NCBI GenBank assembly: GCA_035485475.1
Contig: DATHOA010000200.1
Span: 1 to 64,000 of the forward strand
DNA from: DAIDKA01 sp035485475
GTDB lineage: Bacteria > Pseudomonadota > Gammaproteobacteria > Steroidobacterales > Steroidobacteraceae
Reading direction: 5' to 3'
DNA length: 64,000 nucleotides
This document shows, piece after piece, positions 1 to 9,483 of this stretch (its first letter is position 1; each line of letters opens with the position of its first letter). Both the position numbers and the translations under genes were made by a program. The notes beneath the pieces were generated by a model. It did no database searches and was not told the origin of the DNA. It was given only the letters and a program-made list of their open reading frames with translations.

Positions 1-1232
1 TGCATGGCCCCCATGACGTAGGGATGAGAGTTGAATGTGCCGCGGGCGAGACAGACATCCCCCGGTCGCTCGTCACGATAGCGACGCATCAGGTCGGCAC
101 GGCCGCAGACCACCCCCACCGGCAAGCCGCCGCCGAGCGTCTTGCCGTAGGTGACCATGTCCGCACGCACGCCGAAGTATTCCTGCGCGCCACCCGGCGC
201 CAATCTGAACCCCACGAACACTTCGTCGAAAATCAGCACAACACCGCGCGCGGTGCAGACCTCGCGCAGCTGTCGCAACCAGGCGCTGTAGGCGGCACGA
301 TCGAAACCCGCGCGCCGCCCACTGTCCACCAGCGCGCCGTCACTGGGCGCGTTGGCATTCGGATGCAGGGCCTGCAGCGGATTCACCAGCACGCAGGCAA
401 TGTCACGGCGCATGCGCAGAACCTTCAGGGTCTGCTCGGCCATGTCCTTGAGCGTGTAGGTATCGTGCGCGGTCGCCGGATTGCCTACCCCGGGCTGCAC
501 ATCACCCCACCAGCCATGATAGGCACCGCAAAAGCGCACCAGGTGCCGCCGACCGGTGTGATAGCGGGCCAGCCGTACCGCCTGCATCACGGCCTCCGTG
601 CCGGACATGTGGAACGACACCTCGTCCATACCGGAGATTTCACGCAGCCGGCGCACGTTGTAGGCCATGACCGGGTGATAGGTGCCAAGCACCGGACCCA
701 GGTCGCGCACCAGCTCGGCGCCGCGCGCCATGCACTGCTTGTAGAAATCGTAGCCGAATACGTTGACGCCATAGGATCCGGCGAGGTCGTAGAACTGATT
801 GCCATCCAGATCGGTCAGCCGCACGCCCGAGGAGGCCTGCAGGAACGAGCCGCCCTTGAGGTTCTCACGCACCATGCGGCTGAACTGGAAAGGCACGCGG
901 TAGCGCGCCGTAAACTGCATGTCGGACACCGACTTCGCCACCTCGGCGGTCACACCGGCAGAGCGCGCGAAGCGCGTGGCGAACAATTCGCTCAGTGCCT
1001 GGAAGCCGGCACGGCGCTGAGCGGCTACGGACTGCGGCGCCGCGTCGGCGCAGAAGAAGCGCGCTGCCGAATATTCGTAAAACGGCAGCAGCCGCGCCAT
1101 GCGGCGCGACCAGCGGGCATGCCCCGCGAGCGAGCGGTGCTTGGCAGCCGACAAGGCGAGGCGCAGTCGTACCCGATACAGCAGCCACAGTATCAGCAGC
1201 CCCGCAGGGACCATCAGCAGGTATGAATTCAT
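1..1232 (-). CDS. Membrane-anchored class III aminotransferase (glutamate-1-semialdehyde aminomutase-like), partial
   Basis: The reading frame is open from 1232 down to the left edge, so the C-terminus is missing (about 410 residues seen). The first 25 residues form a hydrophobic helix followed by basic residues, which suggests an N-terminal membrane anchor; this is unusual for this soluble fold-type I PLP family. The body has class III aminotransferase hallmarks, including the PLP lysine in a TYGKTLGGG context (Lys364), a DEVFVGFR segment for the cofactor aspartate, and a GTFNSHPYV stretch. ATG at 1232 is preferred because GGAAG lies about 7 nt upstream; an in-frame ATG at 1244 is possible. 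The substrate cannot be read. It is transcribed divergently from a phosphatidylserine-decarboxylase homologue, so a role on a lipid-linked amine or amino ketone is conceivable. Confidence 0.85.
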   Translation of the reverse strand, partial: MNSYLLMVPAGLLILWLLYRVRLRLALSAAKHRSLAGHARWSRRMARLLPFYEYSAARFFCADAAPQSVAAQRRAGFQALSELFATRFARSAGVTAEVAKSVSDMQFTARYRVPFQFSRMVRENLKGGSFLQASSGVRLTDLDGNQFYDLAGSYGVNVFGYDFYKQCMARGAELVRDLGPVLGTYHPVMAYNVRRLREISGMDEVSFHMSGTEAVMQAVRLARYHTGRRHLVRFCGAYHGWWGDVQPGVGNPATAHDTYTLKDMAEQTLKVLRMRRDIACVLVNPLQALHPNANAPSDGALVDSGRRAGFDRAAYSAWLRQLREVCTARGVVLIFDEVFVGFRLAPGGAQEYFGVRADMVTYGKTLGGGLPVGVVCGRADLMRRYRDERPGDVCLARGTFNSHPYVMGAM

Positions 1233-1289
1233 GAGATCTTCCATCACCAGTAGACGCCCGGAAAACTATTGCATGGGAATGACATTCGC

Positions 1290-2180
1290 ATGACGGTCCG
1301 AACCGCCATCAGCCGGGTAGTGCAGCAGGAGGACCTCAATTTCCTCTTGACCAACCGTATTCCACGCCGTTGGCTGACGCTGTTCGTAGGGTGGCTGAGC
1401 AAAATCGAGAATCCCCTGGTCAGCGTCCCGGCCATCGCGCTGTGGCGCCTGTTCTGCGAAGTCGACCTGAGCGATGCGCGCACCACGCGCTTTCGCAGTC
1501 TGCATGAGTGCTTCACTCGCCAGCTCAAGGAAGGGGCCCGGCCGATTGACCCGGATCCGGCCACTGTGGTGAGCCCCAGCGACGGCATTATCGGCGCATC
1601 GGGCAAGGTCGTGGCCGGGGAGTGCCTGCAGGCCAAGGGTTTTGCCTACACCCTCATGGATCTGCTGGCCGATCGCGACCTGGTACGCCACTACCAGCAG
1701 GGATCCTACGTGACCCTGCGACTGACCGCCGGCATGTATCACCGCTTCCACGCCCCGCATGATTGCCAGGTCGAACAGGTCACGTACATTTCGGGGGACA
1801 CCTGGAACGTCAATCCGATCGCCCTGCAGCGCATCGAGAACCTGTTCTGCAAGAACGAACGCGCGGTCATCCAACTTAAGCTTGAGCCCTCAGGCCACAT
1901 CGTCACGCTGGTGCCGGTGGCCGCCATCCTCGTGGCCAGCATCCGTTTGAACTTCCTGGATGTGCTGCTGCACTTACGGTATCGCGGCCCCAACCACATT
2001 CCCTGCGCCGCGAAGCTGAAGCGCGGCGAGGAAATGGGCTGGTTCCAGCATGGCTCAACGATCATTGCGTTTGTCCCGCCGGGTGTGCGCCTCGCCGAGG
2101 GGCTCCTCGCCGGCGCAACCGTGCGCATGGGACAACCGCTATTCGAGCTGGAAGAGGAACGGCATGGTGAACCCGGATGA
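1290..2180 (+). CDS. Phosphatidylserine decarboxylase family protein
   Basis: This 296-residue protein matches the pyruvoyl-dependent phosphatidylserine decarboxylase family, which self-cleaves at a GST motif and converts phosphatidylserine to phosphatidylethanolamine at the inner membrane. Visible motifs are SPSDGII (catalytic Asp), MYHRFHAP (catalytic His) and the cleavage site QHGST, where Ser256 would become the pyruvoyl group; the usual residue before GST is Leu, here His. ATG 1290 follows a GGGAA; an in-frame TTG at 1269 is less likely. The stop overlaps the next start as ATGA, so it is translationally coupled to the SDR at 2177. Whether it is the housekeeping Psd or a specialised paralogue cannot be decided here. 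Confidence 0.88.
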   Translation: MTVRTAISRVVQQEDLNFLLTNRIPRRWLTLFVGWLSKIENPLVSVPAIALWRLFCEVDLSDARTTRFRSLHECFTRQLKEGARPIDPDPATVVSPSDGIIGASGKVVAGECLQAKGFAYTLMDLLADRDLVRHYQQGSYVTLRLTAGMYHRFHAPHDCQVEQVTYISGDTWNVNPIALQRIENLFCKNERAVIQLKLEPSGHIVTLVPVAAILVASIRLNFLDVLLHLRYRGPNHIPCAAKLKRGEEMGWFQHGSTIIAFVPPGVRLAEGLLAGATVRMGQPLFELEEERHGEPG

Positions 2181-3022
2181 GCAACCGACCCATCGCGGTC
2201 ATTACCGGCACGACCCATGGCATCGGCACCGTGACCAGCCATGCGCTGGCGCGTGCCGGATATGACCTGGCGATGCTGTGTCGCAACGTCGGGACCGCGG
2301 CGGTATTGGCGCGGGAGATCATGCAGCGCGCACCGGGCAGCCAGGTTGAGGTCGTGCACTGCGACCTGGCGGACCTGACCAGCGTGCGCACGGCGGCGCG
2401 CGAGGTGCTGACCCGTCACGGGCCCATCGATCGGCTGATCAACAATGCCGGCATTGTCAGTACCCGACGGCGCTTTTCCGTGGACGGTCATGAGCTGACC
2501 TTTGCGACCAATCACCTCGGTCCCTTCCTGCTGACGCGGCTGCTGCTGCCCGCACTCACCTCCACGGCCCGCATCATCAATGTCGCATCAAAGGTGCATT
2601 ACCGCGGACGCATGGACCTGGACAGCGTCGACAACCCCCGTGTCCGGTACAGCAGTGTTGCCGCGTATTCGCGCTCGAAGCTGGCGAACGTGCTGGATAC
2701 CTTTGCGCTGGCCAGGCAATTGGCCGGCAGCAGCATCACCGTCAATTGCCTGCATCCGGGCGTGGTGGCCACGAACCTGCTGCCCGGCTGGCTGAACCTC
2801 ATCAGGCCGCTGTTCAAACGGGTCATTCTGAGCGCCGAGCAGGGTGCACGCACGACGCTGTACCTCGCATTGGACCGCCAGGCCGGCGCGCTGCACGGTG
2901 AGTACCTGGATGAGCACCAGCAGGTGCAGCCGGCGGCGGCGGCGGCGCGTGACCCCGTCCTGCAGGACGAGCTATTCGCCTGCAGCGCCCGGTGGACGGG
3001 TCTCGATCAGGCCCGTGCCTGA
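2177..3022 (+). CDS. Short-chain dehydrogenase/reductase (retinol dehydrogenase-like)
   Basis: This is a 281-residue classical or atypical SDR that oxidises or reduces a hydroxyl or keto group with NAD(P). The cofactor motif is TGTTHGIG near residue 11, followed by NNAG near residue 90 and a YSRSK active-site motif with the catalytic Tyr and Lys near residues 165-169. The substrate-binding part resembles retinol dehydrogenase/WW-oxidoreductase-type SDRs, which often act on lipophilic substrates. It is coupled by an ATGA overlap to the decarboxylase before it. Its 3' end overlaps the convergent DUF218 gene by 51 bp. Confidence 0.88.
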   Translation: MSNRPIAVITGTTHGIGTVTSHALARAGYDLAMLCRNVGTAAVLAREIMQRAPGSQVEVVHCDLADLTSVRTAAREVLTRHGPIDRLINNAGIVSTRRRFSVDGHELTFATNHLGPFLLTRLLLPALTSTARIINVASKVHYRGRMDLDSVDNPRVRYSSVAAYSRSKLANVLDTFALARQLAGSSITVNCLHPGVVATNLLPGWLNLIRPLFKRVILSAEQGARTTLYLALDRQAGALHGEYLDEHQQVQPAAAAARDPVLQDELFACSARWTGLDQARA

Positions 3023-3769
3023 GCGGAAGCGCAATTGCACATCCTGAACCAACCAACCCAGCCCCTCGTACAGCGCGCGCTGCGAGCGCACCAGCGCGTC
3101 GGCGTTCGGCACGAACGCCACGATGCCGGTCTCACGCCGCGTCCCGATGGCCGCCGGTGCGGGGATCGTGTCGATTCCCGCCTGGTTGAATTCGACCACT
3201 GCACGGGCCATGTGCGCGGCCGAGGTCACCAGTACCACCTTCTGGACGCCCGCACGGGCGAGGATCGCGGCGGAGAACTGGGCATTTTCGTGGGTGTCCC
3301 GCGAGCGGTTTTCCACCCATTGCGCGCTGACCCCCAGGTCCTGGCGCAGGAAGTCACTCATCGAGGCGCTCTCAAAGCGGCTGCCGGAAATCAGTACCGG
3401 CAGATGGGTGCGACGGGCCAGCCGCGCACCGTAGACCAGTCGCTCGAGGCTGGTTGCACCCGGCGCCGAGCTGCCGTATTCGGGTGCGAACACCCGTACC
3501 CCCCCGCCCAGGATGACGATGGCCTGCGCATCGCCGATTTGTGCGGGATCCAGCGCCGGGTAGCGCTCGGCCCAGCGCACCAAGGAGTCTGCAGCGATTG
3601 GCGTGGCCAGCACCCACAAGGCGGCCAGGCCGACCGCGCACAGGATCGCGCCGCCCAGCCGCGCCCTGCGGTACCCCAGCAGGGCCAGCCCCAGGCCAGC
3701 GAGCAGCAGCGGCCCGGTGGGCGGCAGCACCAGGTTCTTGAGCAATTGCTTCCAAACGTAGTAGTCCAT
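2972..3769 (-). CDS. YdcF/ElyC-like DUF218 membrane protein
   Basis: This protein of about 265 residues has two N-terminal membrane segments (a PPTGPLLLAGLGLALL stretch and a second around residues 40-60) followed by a DUF218 domain. The domain shows the family signature AIVILGGG near residue 95, a SRDTHENA motif and a VTSAAHMARA motif. Relatives such as E. coli ElyC act in envelope polysaccharide or lipid carrier metabolism, but the reaction is not known. ATG at 3769 (MDYYVWKQ) is preferred over an upstream ATG at 3799, which lacks a ribosome-binding site. It is divergent from the PmtA-like gene and convergent with the SDR. Confidence 0.85.
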   Translation of the reverse strand: MDYYVWKQLLKNLVLPPTGPLLLAGLGLALLGYRRARLGGAILCAVGLAALWVLATPIAADSLVRWAERYPALDPAQIGDAQAIVILGGGVRVFAPEYGSSAPGATSLERLVYGARLARRTHLPVLISGSRFESASMSDFLRQDLGVSAQWVENRSRDTHENAQFSAAILARAGVQKVVLVTSAAHMARAVVEFNQAGIDTIPAPAAIGTRRETGIVAFVPNADALVRSQRALYEGLGWLVQDVQLRFRSGTGLIETRPPGAAGE

Positions 3770-3846
3770 GCGCCCGAATGATAGCGCCCATTGAATCACG
3801 TAAGATCAGCCACGTGTTCCATCCGATCAGACTGAAAGGATCCGAC

Positions 3847-4437
3847 ATGCCGGTGACAACCCGCTCGCCCCTGACCCAGCGCCTGCTGTTTGCCCTGAAT
3901 TTTTTTCGGCACCCTTTCATGCTGGGTTCCATCTGGCCCAGTTCCCGTTACCTGGTCGACGAGGTGCTGCGGCCCATCGAGTGGGAACGCGCCACGGTGA
4001 TCGTCGAATACGGGCCCGGAGTGGGCACGATTACCGCCGAAATCCTCGGCCGCATGCGCCCGGATGCACACCTGGTCGCCATCGAGACCAATGCCGCCTT
4101 CGTGAAGTTTCTGAATACGTCATTCAATGATCCGCGGCTGCATGTGGCCAACGAGTCCGCCGCCGATGTGAGCAGCATCCTCGAGCGCCTGAACCTGCCG
4201 CTCGCCCAGTATGTGGTGTCCGGCATTCCGCTGGGCAGCATGCCCGAGACCCTGCGGGCGGACATTGTCGCGAAGACGCGCCTCGCACTGGCCCCGGGCG
4301 GCCAGTTCCTGGTGTATCAGTTCACCAGCCGGGTTCTGCCCGTCCTGCAACGCACCTTTCGCGAAGTGTCACGCAGCATGGAGAAGCGCAATATTCCGCC
4401 GGCGCATCTGTTCGTGTGCGCGACGGACGCCGGTTAG
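3847..4437 (+). CDS. PmtA-like phospholipid N-methyltransferase (SAM-dependent)
   Basis: This 196-residue class I SAM methyltransferase has motif I as VEYGPGVGTIT (about residues 53-63) and an acidic residue in AIET at the end of beta 2. The N-terminal amphipathic stretch FALNFFRHPFMLGSIWPSS is characteristic of the membrane-associated PmtA family, which methylates phosphatidylethanolamine towards phosphatidylcholine. Some homologues are annotated only as rRNA-like methyltransferases, so the substrate is inferred. ATG 3847 has an AAAGGA ribosome-binding site 6 nt upstream. Its location beside a phosphatidylserine decarboxylase homologue supports a phospholipid head-group role. Confidence 0.75.
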   Translation: MPVTTRSPLTQRLLFALNFFRHPFMLGSIWPSSRYLVDEVLRPIEWERATVIVEYGPGVGTITAEILGRMRPDAHLVAIETNAAFVKFLNTSFNDPRLHVANESAADVSSILERLNLPLAQYVVSGIPLGSMPETLRADIVAKTRLALAPGGQFLVYQFTSRVLPVLQRTFREVSRSMEKRNIPPAHLFVCATDAG

Positions 4438-4442
4438 CAGCT

Positions 4443-7400
4443 TCAGGCGCCCTGCAACAGTTCCGCGATCGGGCGCGGCCGGGCCAGGTAATAGCCCTGC
4501 ACGAAATCGACGCCGATCCGCTTCAGTTCGGCCAGCACCGTCTCGGATTCGACGCATTCGGCCACCGTGCAGATGCCCAGTGAGCGACCGATCTTGCAGA
4601 TCGCCTCCACCATGTTGCGATCAACGGGATTGGAGGCGACCTGGGCGACGAATTGCCCGTCGATCTTCAGGAAATCCACCGGCAGCGTCCGCAGGTACAT
4701 GAACGATGACAGGCCGCTGCCAAAGTCATCCAGTGCGAAGCGGCAACCGCGCTGCTGCAATTCCTTCATGAAGTACAGCGCATTGGACCAGTTGGTCACG
4801 GCCGCCGTTTCGGTGATCTCAAAGCACAGGCGGCGCGCGACGTCCGGGGCACCGGCGTTCTCAACGACGAACTCCAGGAATGACTGGTCGCTGAGCGAAT
4901 TTCCCGACAGGTTCACGGCCAGCACCGGCGAGGCGGCGGCCCCCAGGGGCGCATTGCGCAGGCGCTCCAGGGCCCGCAGGATCACCCAGCGATCGATGGC
5001 CGGCATCACATTGTAGCGTTCCGCCGCCGGAATGAATTCCCCGGCCGGTACCAGACGCCCGTCATCATCGCGCAGCTGCACGGTGAGCTCGTAGAAGGCC
5101 ATCGGTCCGGCATTCGAGATGGGTACGATGGGCTGGTAGAGCAGTTCGAGACGGTTCTCCTCCACCGCGCGGGTCAGCCGTGCCGCCCAGTGCAGCTCCC
5201 GATGGCGGCCCACCGCGCCGTCACCGTCGTAGACCTGCACGCGGTTGCGCCCGCCTTCCTTGGCGGCATAACAGGCGATGTCAGCGGCACTCAACACTGA
5301 TGCAACGCTGTCCGTGTCGCGATTGATCTGCACCACGCCGATGCTGGCGCCCACGTTGAGGGTGCTGCCGGCCCAGATGAACCGGTAATTGTGGATGGCC
5401 TGACGAATCGTGTCGGCAATGCGACCCGCCTGCGCGACCGTGGTGCCTTCCAGGAGGATGCCGAACTCATCGCCCCCGAGGCGCGCGATGGTGTCCTGGG
5501 TGCGCACGCGCGCACGCAGTAAGCTCGTGACATCGCGCATCAGCCGGTCACCGGCCTGATGGCCGCAGGTGTCATTGACGACCTTGAACTGATCGAGGTC
5601 CACATAGAGCAACGCGTAATGGTGCTCGCCGCTTTGCGCCAGGGTGAGCGCATCGCGCAGCCGCACGTCGAATTCGCGACGATTGATCAGTCCGGTCAGG
5701 GCATCGTGCGTGGCCTGGTAGGACAACGCGCGCTTGAGCCGACGCTCGCCGGTGACATCATGCACCACGATCACCGCGCCGATGACCTCGCCATTGCGGT
5801 CACGAATCGGCGCGGAGGATTCCTGCACCGCCACCTCCTGTCCCTCACGCGTCAGCAGCACCGGATGCGTGGCCTGTACCGCGGCATCGCCATGGCCCTG
5901 CATCCGCTCCAGCGAATGGCTCACGTGCTTGCGGGTGGCTTCATCGATCAGATTCAGCACCTCGCCCAGGGGGCGTCCGCGCGCCTCCGCAATGGACCAG
6001 CCGGTGAGCTTCTCGGCCACCGGGTTCAGATACTCGATCAAGCCGCGGGCGCAGGTGCTGATGACGCCATCGCCAATCGACTGCAGCGTCACCTGCGCGC
6101 GTTCCTTTTCGGCGATGACCGCCTGTTCGGCCTGCTTGCGGCGGGTTTCCGCCAGCAGGCGTTCGATGGCGATCCCGGCAAGCTTCGAGGCATGGGCGAT
6201 CGAGTCGGCCTGCTCCTCATCGGGCAACCCAATGTCGTGTTGGAACACGCCAAGCGCCCCCAGCGTCCTGCCGTCGCCGCTCTTGATCGGGGTCGACCAG
6301 GCCGCGGCCAGACCGGATTTGAGCGCAGCGGCGCGGTTCTGATTCCAGTAGTGATCCTTGGACATGTCCGCGACCAGCACCGGCCGCGACAGGTACACCG
6401 ATGCCGCGCACGATCCATGCCCGAGACCCACCGCGGCGCCCAGCAGTACCGCACGGAACGGCGCGGGCACCCCCGGGGCCACGACCGAGGCGAAACGGGT
6501 GCCGCTCTCATCCAGGATGCTGACCGAACACAAGGACCCCGGCTCCACGGACTCGACGAACTGGGTGACCGCCTCCAGGACCTCGGGCACCGGTGCGCCA
6601 GCGGTGAGGCGGTCGAGCACCTCGCGCTCCGCCTCGGCGCGTCGTTCGCTGCGTTTGCGAGCGGAGATATCGGTCACACTGACCCGGATCAGCCGCTGGG
6701 TGCCTGAGGGCACCAGCGACAGCCGCATTTCGCAGTCCAGCTGTGCGCCCAGCGCATTGCGGACGACCCACTCGAAAACCAGCATCTCCCCGGCCATGAC
6801 GCGCGCGGCGTTGCTGCGGACTTGATCCGCCGATAATTGTCCGTCGGGTTGGAACTGCGGTGAAAAGTCGCTGGGATTGGACTGCAGCAGTTGTGCCCGG
6901 TCCATCGCGAACAGGCGCTCGGCATTGGGGTTGGCATCCACGTACCGACCGGCATCCACGTCGAAGACCAGGATGGCCTCGGGCGCGTGGTCCACCAGCA
7001 TGCGATAGCGCAGTTCGCTCTCCCGTAGCTGGCGCTCCGCCTCCCGCCGCTCGGTAATATCGCGCAGGCACAGAACAAACAGGGCCCGACGCCGCAGAGG
7101 CGCGCGACTCACCGCGAACTCGGCCGGAAAGACCTCCCCACTGCGTCGCCGACCGCGAATCTCGCGCGCCGAAAGATCCAGGTGGGTATCGCCGGTGCTC
7201 TCCGCCATGCGTTCGAGCGCCTCGGCGGAGTCGCCGCGATCGCCCAGCTGCGGCAGAAATTCCTCGATCCGCAAGCCCACGGCATCCGTTTCCGGATAGC
7301 CAAAGACGCGCTCCGCAGTGGAATTGAATGTGAGTACGACACCGAACTCATCCAGCGTCAGCACCACGTCCTTGATGTTGTCCAGGACGATCTGCAGATG

Positions 7401-7718
7401 ATCGGAACTTTGCTCCTGCGCCTCGAGTGCCAGGGCCCGCGCCTCGTCCGCCATGAGCTGCATGGTCCGCACGATGCCGCGCCGCTCCTCATCGACGGCG
7501 GTGTAGTGGCTGCTGATCAGCCGCAACAGCGCGGCGGCCTCGGGCTGCTCCGCTCCGGTGCGCAGCTTCAGTTCGCGTATCTGCGCGAGCATGAGGGGAT
7601 GCAGGGGTTCGCCGCCGGCCAGGGTGGCCGTCAGATCGATGCGCACGACCGTGGTGGCATGACTTGCCGTGGCGGACACATCGCCGGGTGGGCGCTGGGC
7701 GTGAAGCGGATTTGTCAT
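4443..7718 (-). CDS. Multidomain PAS-PAS-GAF-PAS-GGDEF-EAL c-di-GMP turnover protein
   Basis: From ATG 7718 the product is 1091 residues. A predicted helical N-terminus (about 1-100) is followed by PAS (about 105-215), PAS with PAC (about 235-345), GAF (about 365-520), PAS (about 540-655), GGDEF (about 665-825) and EAL (about 840-1085). The diguanylate cyclase signature LGGDEFGIL is intact. In the EAL domain the signature itself reads ELT rather than EAL, but the metal-binding Glu is kept, as are ITET, DDFGSG, the following K in LKIDGQ, and AECVE, so phosphodiesterase activity remains possible. No transmembrane segment is seen, suggesting a cytoplasmic sensor. A more upstream in-frame start (7904) would overlap the preceding gene and is not favoured. 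It could feed the c-di-GMP riboswitch at 33361. Confidence 0.9.
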   Translation of the reverse strand: MTNPLHAQRPPGDVSATASHATTVVRIDLTATLAGGEPLHPLMLAQIRELKLRTGAEQPEAAALLRLISSHYTAVDEERRGIVRTMQLMADEARALALEAQEQSSDHLQIVLDNIKDVVLTLDEFGVVLTFNSTAERVFGYPETDAVGLRIEEFLPQLGDRGDSAEALERMAESTGDTHLDLSAREIRGRRRSGEVFPAEFAVSRAPLRRRALFVLCLRDITERREAERQLRESELRYRMLVDHAPEAILVFDVDAGRYVDANPNAERLFAMDRAQLLQSNPSDFSPQFQPDGQLSADQVRSNAARVMAGEMLVFEWVVRNALGAQLDCEMRLSLVPSGTQRLIRVSVTDISARKRSERRAEAEREVLDRLTAGAPVPEVLEAVTQFVESVEPGSLCSVSILDESGTRFASVVAPGVPAPFRAVLLGAAVGLGHGSCAASVYLSRPVLVADMSKDHYWNQNRAAALKSGLAAAWSTPIKSGDGRTLGALGVFQHDIGLPDEEQADSIAHASKLAGIAIERLLAETRRKQAEQAVIAEKERAQVTLQSIGDGVISTCARGLIEYLNPVAEKLTGWSIAEARGRPLGEVLNLIDEATRKHVSHSLERMQGHGDAAVQATHPVLLTREGQEVAVQESSAPIRDRNGEVIGAVIVVHDVTGERRLKRALSYQATHDALTGLINRREFDVRLRDALTLAQSGEHHYALLYVDLDQFKVVNDTCGHQAGDRLMRDVTSLLRARVRTQDTIARLGGDEFGILLEGTTVAQAGRIADTIRQAIHNYRFIWAGSTLNVGASIGVVQINRDTDSVASVLSAADIACYAAKEGGRNRVQVYDGDGAVGRHRELHWAARLTRAVEENRLELLYQPIVPISNAGPMAFYELTVQLRDDDGRLVPAGEFIPAAERYNVMPAIDRWVILRALERLRNAPLGAAASPVLAVNLSGNSLSDQSFLEFVVENAGAPDVARRLCFEITETAAVTNWSNALYFMKELQQRGCRFALDDFGSGLSSFMYLRTLPVDFLKIDGQFVAQVASNPVDRNMVEAICKIGRSLGICTVAECVESETVLAELKRIGVDFVQGYYLARPRPIAELLQGA

Positions 7719-7818
7719 AAGGAGCGTCAAAAGGCCAGTCCCATCATAGGTTCTGCCTGATGGCAGCCGCGTGATCGGGTCGCGGTTTCCAGCAGTTTCG
7801 AAGGCCTGCGGCGCGCTG

Positions 7819-8415
7819 CTATTTGCGCTTCGCCGCAACCACCGGGGCGACGGGAATGACGGGGGCTGTCGGGGCGGGGGGCGCGACCTGCGATGCCACG
7901 ACAATCGGGATGACGAAGCTGCGGCTGACCGCCTCCGCGGCCGATCCGGTGGTCACCGTTGCCATCACCGTGTAGATGCCATCATGGCTCGGGACCACCG
8001 TCAGGGCATGGTCCACTGCCGAACCCGCCTCCATCGGTCCCTCGGGGTCAAAATCCCCCCCCTGCGTCACCTCGATTCCCTCGTCGGGATGAAAGCGAGC
8101 TTCCAGGTGCTCCAGCGGCTGATTGGCGGTCAGGCGCAAGGTGACGACCACTGGCGCGCCGGACACGGGTCGCTGCGTCACCTGGAACTTCAGCCCGACC
8201 GGTCCTTCGCCCCCGCCGGACACGGCAGACACCAGATCGGTGGGGCCCGGATCGGCCACATTGCCCGGGGTTGCACCGCTCCCACCGGGCGTGCCTGCGG
8301 CATGGCGCTTGATGAACGGCGTCGTGGCGCTGCCCGTGGAATGGCTGCAGGCGGCGAGCAGGCCACAGGCGCCTGCCACCATCGTTGCGATCCACATGCC
8401 TCGAACGCGTCCCAT
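7819..8415 (-). CDS. Lipoprotein of unknown function
   Basis: This 198-residue protein has an N-terminal signal ending in a lipobox LLAAC (Cys23), so it should be lipidated and exported. After a Gly/Ser/Pro-rich linker there is one beta-rich domain (about residues 70-175) with a VVVTLRL and an alternating FVIPIVV pattern, like an Ig-like or macroglobulin-type fold, then a Pro/Ala/Val-rich tail ending in basic residues. I do not recognise a named family. It lies between srkA and the GGDEF/EAL gene on the same strand and may share a transcript with them. Confidence 0.75.
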   Translation of the reverse strand: MGRVRGMWIATMVAGACGLLAACSHSTGSATTPFIKRHAAGTPGGSGATPGNVADPGPTDLVSAVSGGGEGPVGLKFQVTQRPVSGAPVVVTLRLTANQPLEHLEARFHPDEGIEVTQGGDFDPEGPMEAGSAVDHALTVVPSHDGIYTVMATVTTGSAAEAVSRSFVIPIVVASQVAPPAPTAPVIPVAPVVAAKRK

Positions 8416-8440
8416 CGTTTGCGCCTTATGAATCCGGCCA

Positions 8441-9451
8441 CTATTGCAGGAGCGGCTGCTCGCGCATGTTAGACGATTGTTCCAGCAGGTCTAAGATGTA
8501 GTTCTCCCAATTGCGACGTTCACCAAACCAGGGGAACGCGCGGGGAAAGGCCGGGTCCTGCCAGCGCTGGGCCACCCAGGCTGCGTGGTGCAGCATGCGC
8601 AGCGACCGCAGGGCCTCCACCAGCAGTACCTCGCGGTAGTCGAAAGTGGCGAACTGCTGATAGCCCTCGAGGATCTCACCCCACTGCCGTTGCTGATCCG
8701 GCGCCGGCCCGGACAACAGCATCCACAGATCCTGTACCCGCGGACCCATCATGCAGTCGTCAAGGTCCACGAATACCGGACCGCGCTCGTTCCACAGCAG
8801 GTTCCCGAGATGACAGTCGCCGTGGATGCGGATGGCGGCCACCTCCCCCGCGGATTCAAACACCGCCTCGACCCCTTCCAGCAGTTCGCCCGATACTTCC
8901 TCGTAGCGGCGCGCCAGTTCCTGCGGCATCAGGCCACTGGCCAGCACCGCCTCCTGTGCCTGCCAGCCGAGACGCTCGGAGCTGAGCCAGGGTCGCTGCT
9001 CAAATGGCCGCACACAGCCAATCTGGTGGACCCGGGCGATGGCGCGGCCCAGCAGCGCGAGCGACTCGGCCGCATCCAGCTCCGGCGCACGGCCGGGCAT
9101 CCAGGGAAACACACAGAAACGATAGTCCTGATATTCGAACAGCGTTTTACCGGCGATTCGCTGCGGCGCAGCCACCGGCAGCTCGGCGGCGGCCATTTCG
9201 GCGGTAAATTCGTGCTCCTCGGCGATCTGCGCATCGCTCCAGCGGCCGGCTCGATAGAACTTCAGAACGAGATTTCCCGCATCCGTACCGAGCTGGTACA
9301 CGCGGTTCTCATAGGAGTTCAGCGCCAGCAGCCGCCCATCGCCTTCGATGCCAACGGAGGCGGCGGCATCCAGCACCACATCCGGGCTCAATGCCTCAAA
9401 AGGGCGCGTCGGTGGTTGAACAGCGCGGCCGGGGGACTTTCTGTTTATCAT
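8441..9451 (-). CDS. srkA: Stress response kinase A (YihE/RdoA-like Ser/Thr kinase)
   Basis: This 336-residue protein belongs to the aminoglycoside-phosphotransferase-fold kinases, SrkA branch. Visible features are an NSYENRVYQLG nucleotide-binding strand, the KFYRAGRW segment with the ATP-contacting Lys, the catalytic loop HGDCHLGN, and VDLDD for Mg binding. The length agrees with SrkA (about 328 residues). The E. coli protein protects cells from stress-induced death by opposing MazEF-type toxicity. It is divergent from the galE-like gene, 32 bp apart. Confidence 0.9.
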   Translation of the reverse strand: MINRKSPGRAVQPPTRPFEALSPDVVLDAAASVGIEGDGRLLALNSYENRVYQLGTDAGNLVLKFYRAGRWSDAQIAEEHEFTAEMAAAELPVAAPQRIAGKTLFEYQDYRFCVFPWMPGRAPELDAAESLALLGRAIARVHQIGCVRPFEQRPWLSSERLGWQAQEAVLASGLMPQELARRYEEVSGELLEGVEAVFESAGEVAAIRIHGDCHLGNLLWNERGPVFVDLDDCMMGPRVQDLWMLLSGPAPDQQRQWGEILEGYQQFATFDYREVLLVEALRSLRMLHHAAWVAQRWQDPAFPRAFPWFGERRNWENYILDLLEQSSNMREQPLLQ

Positions 9452-9483
9452 GCCGACATCACAGCACAGTTGCGGGGGTGCAC

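Noticed and set aside
24..1226. Long plus-strand open frame opposite the aminotransferase
   Set aside because: The translation is rich in His, Arg and Gly with no family pattern, while the minus strand codes a clear aminotransferase with a PLP lysine; this is a shadow frame.
5559..6707. 382-codon plus-strand frame inside the GGDEF/EAL gene
   Set aside because: It lies wholly opposite intact PAS, GAF and GGDEF domains and has an antisense-type composition.
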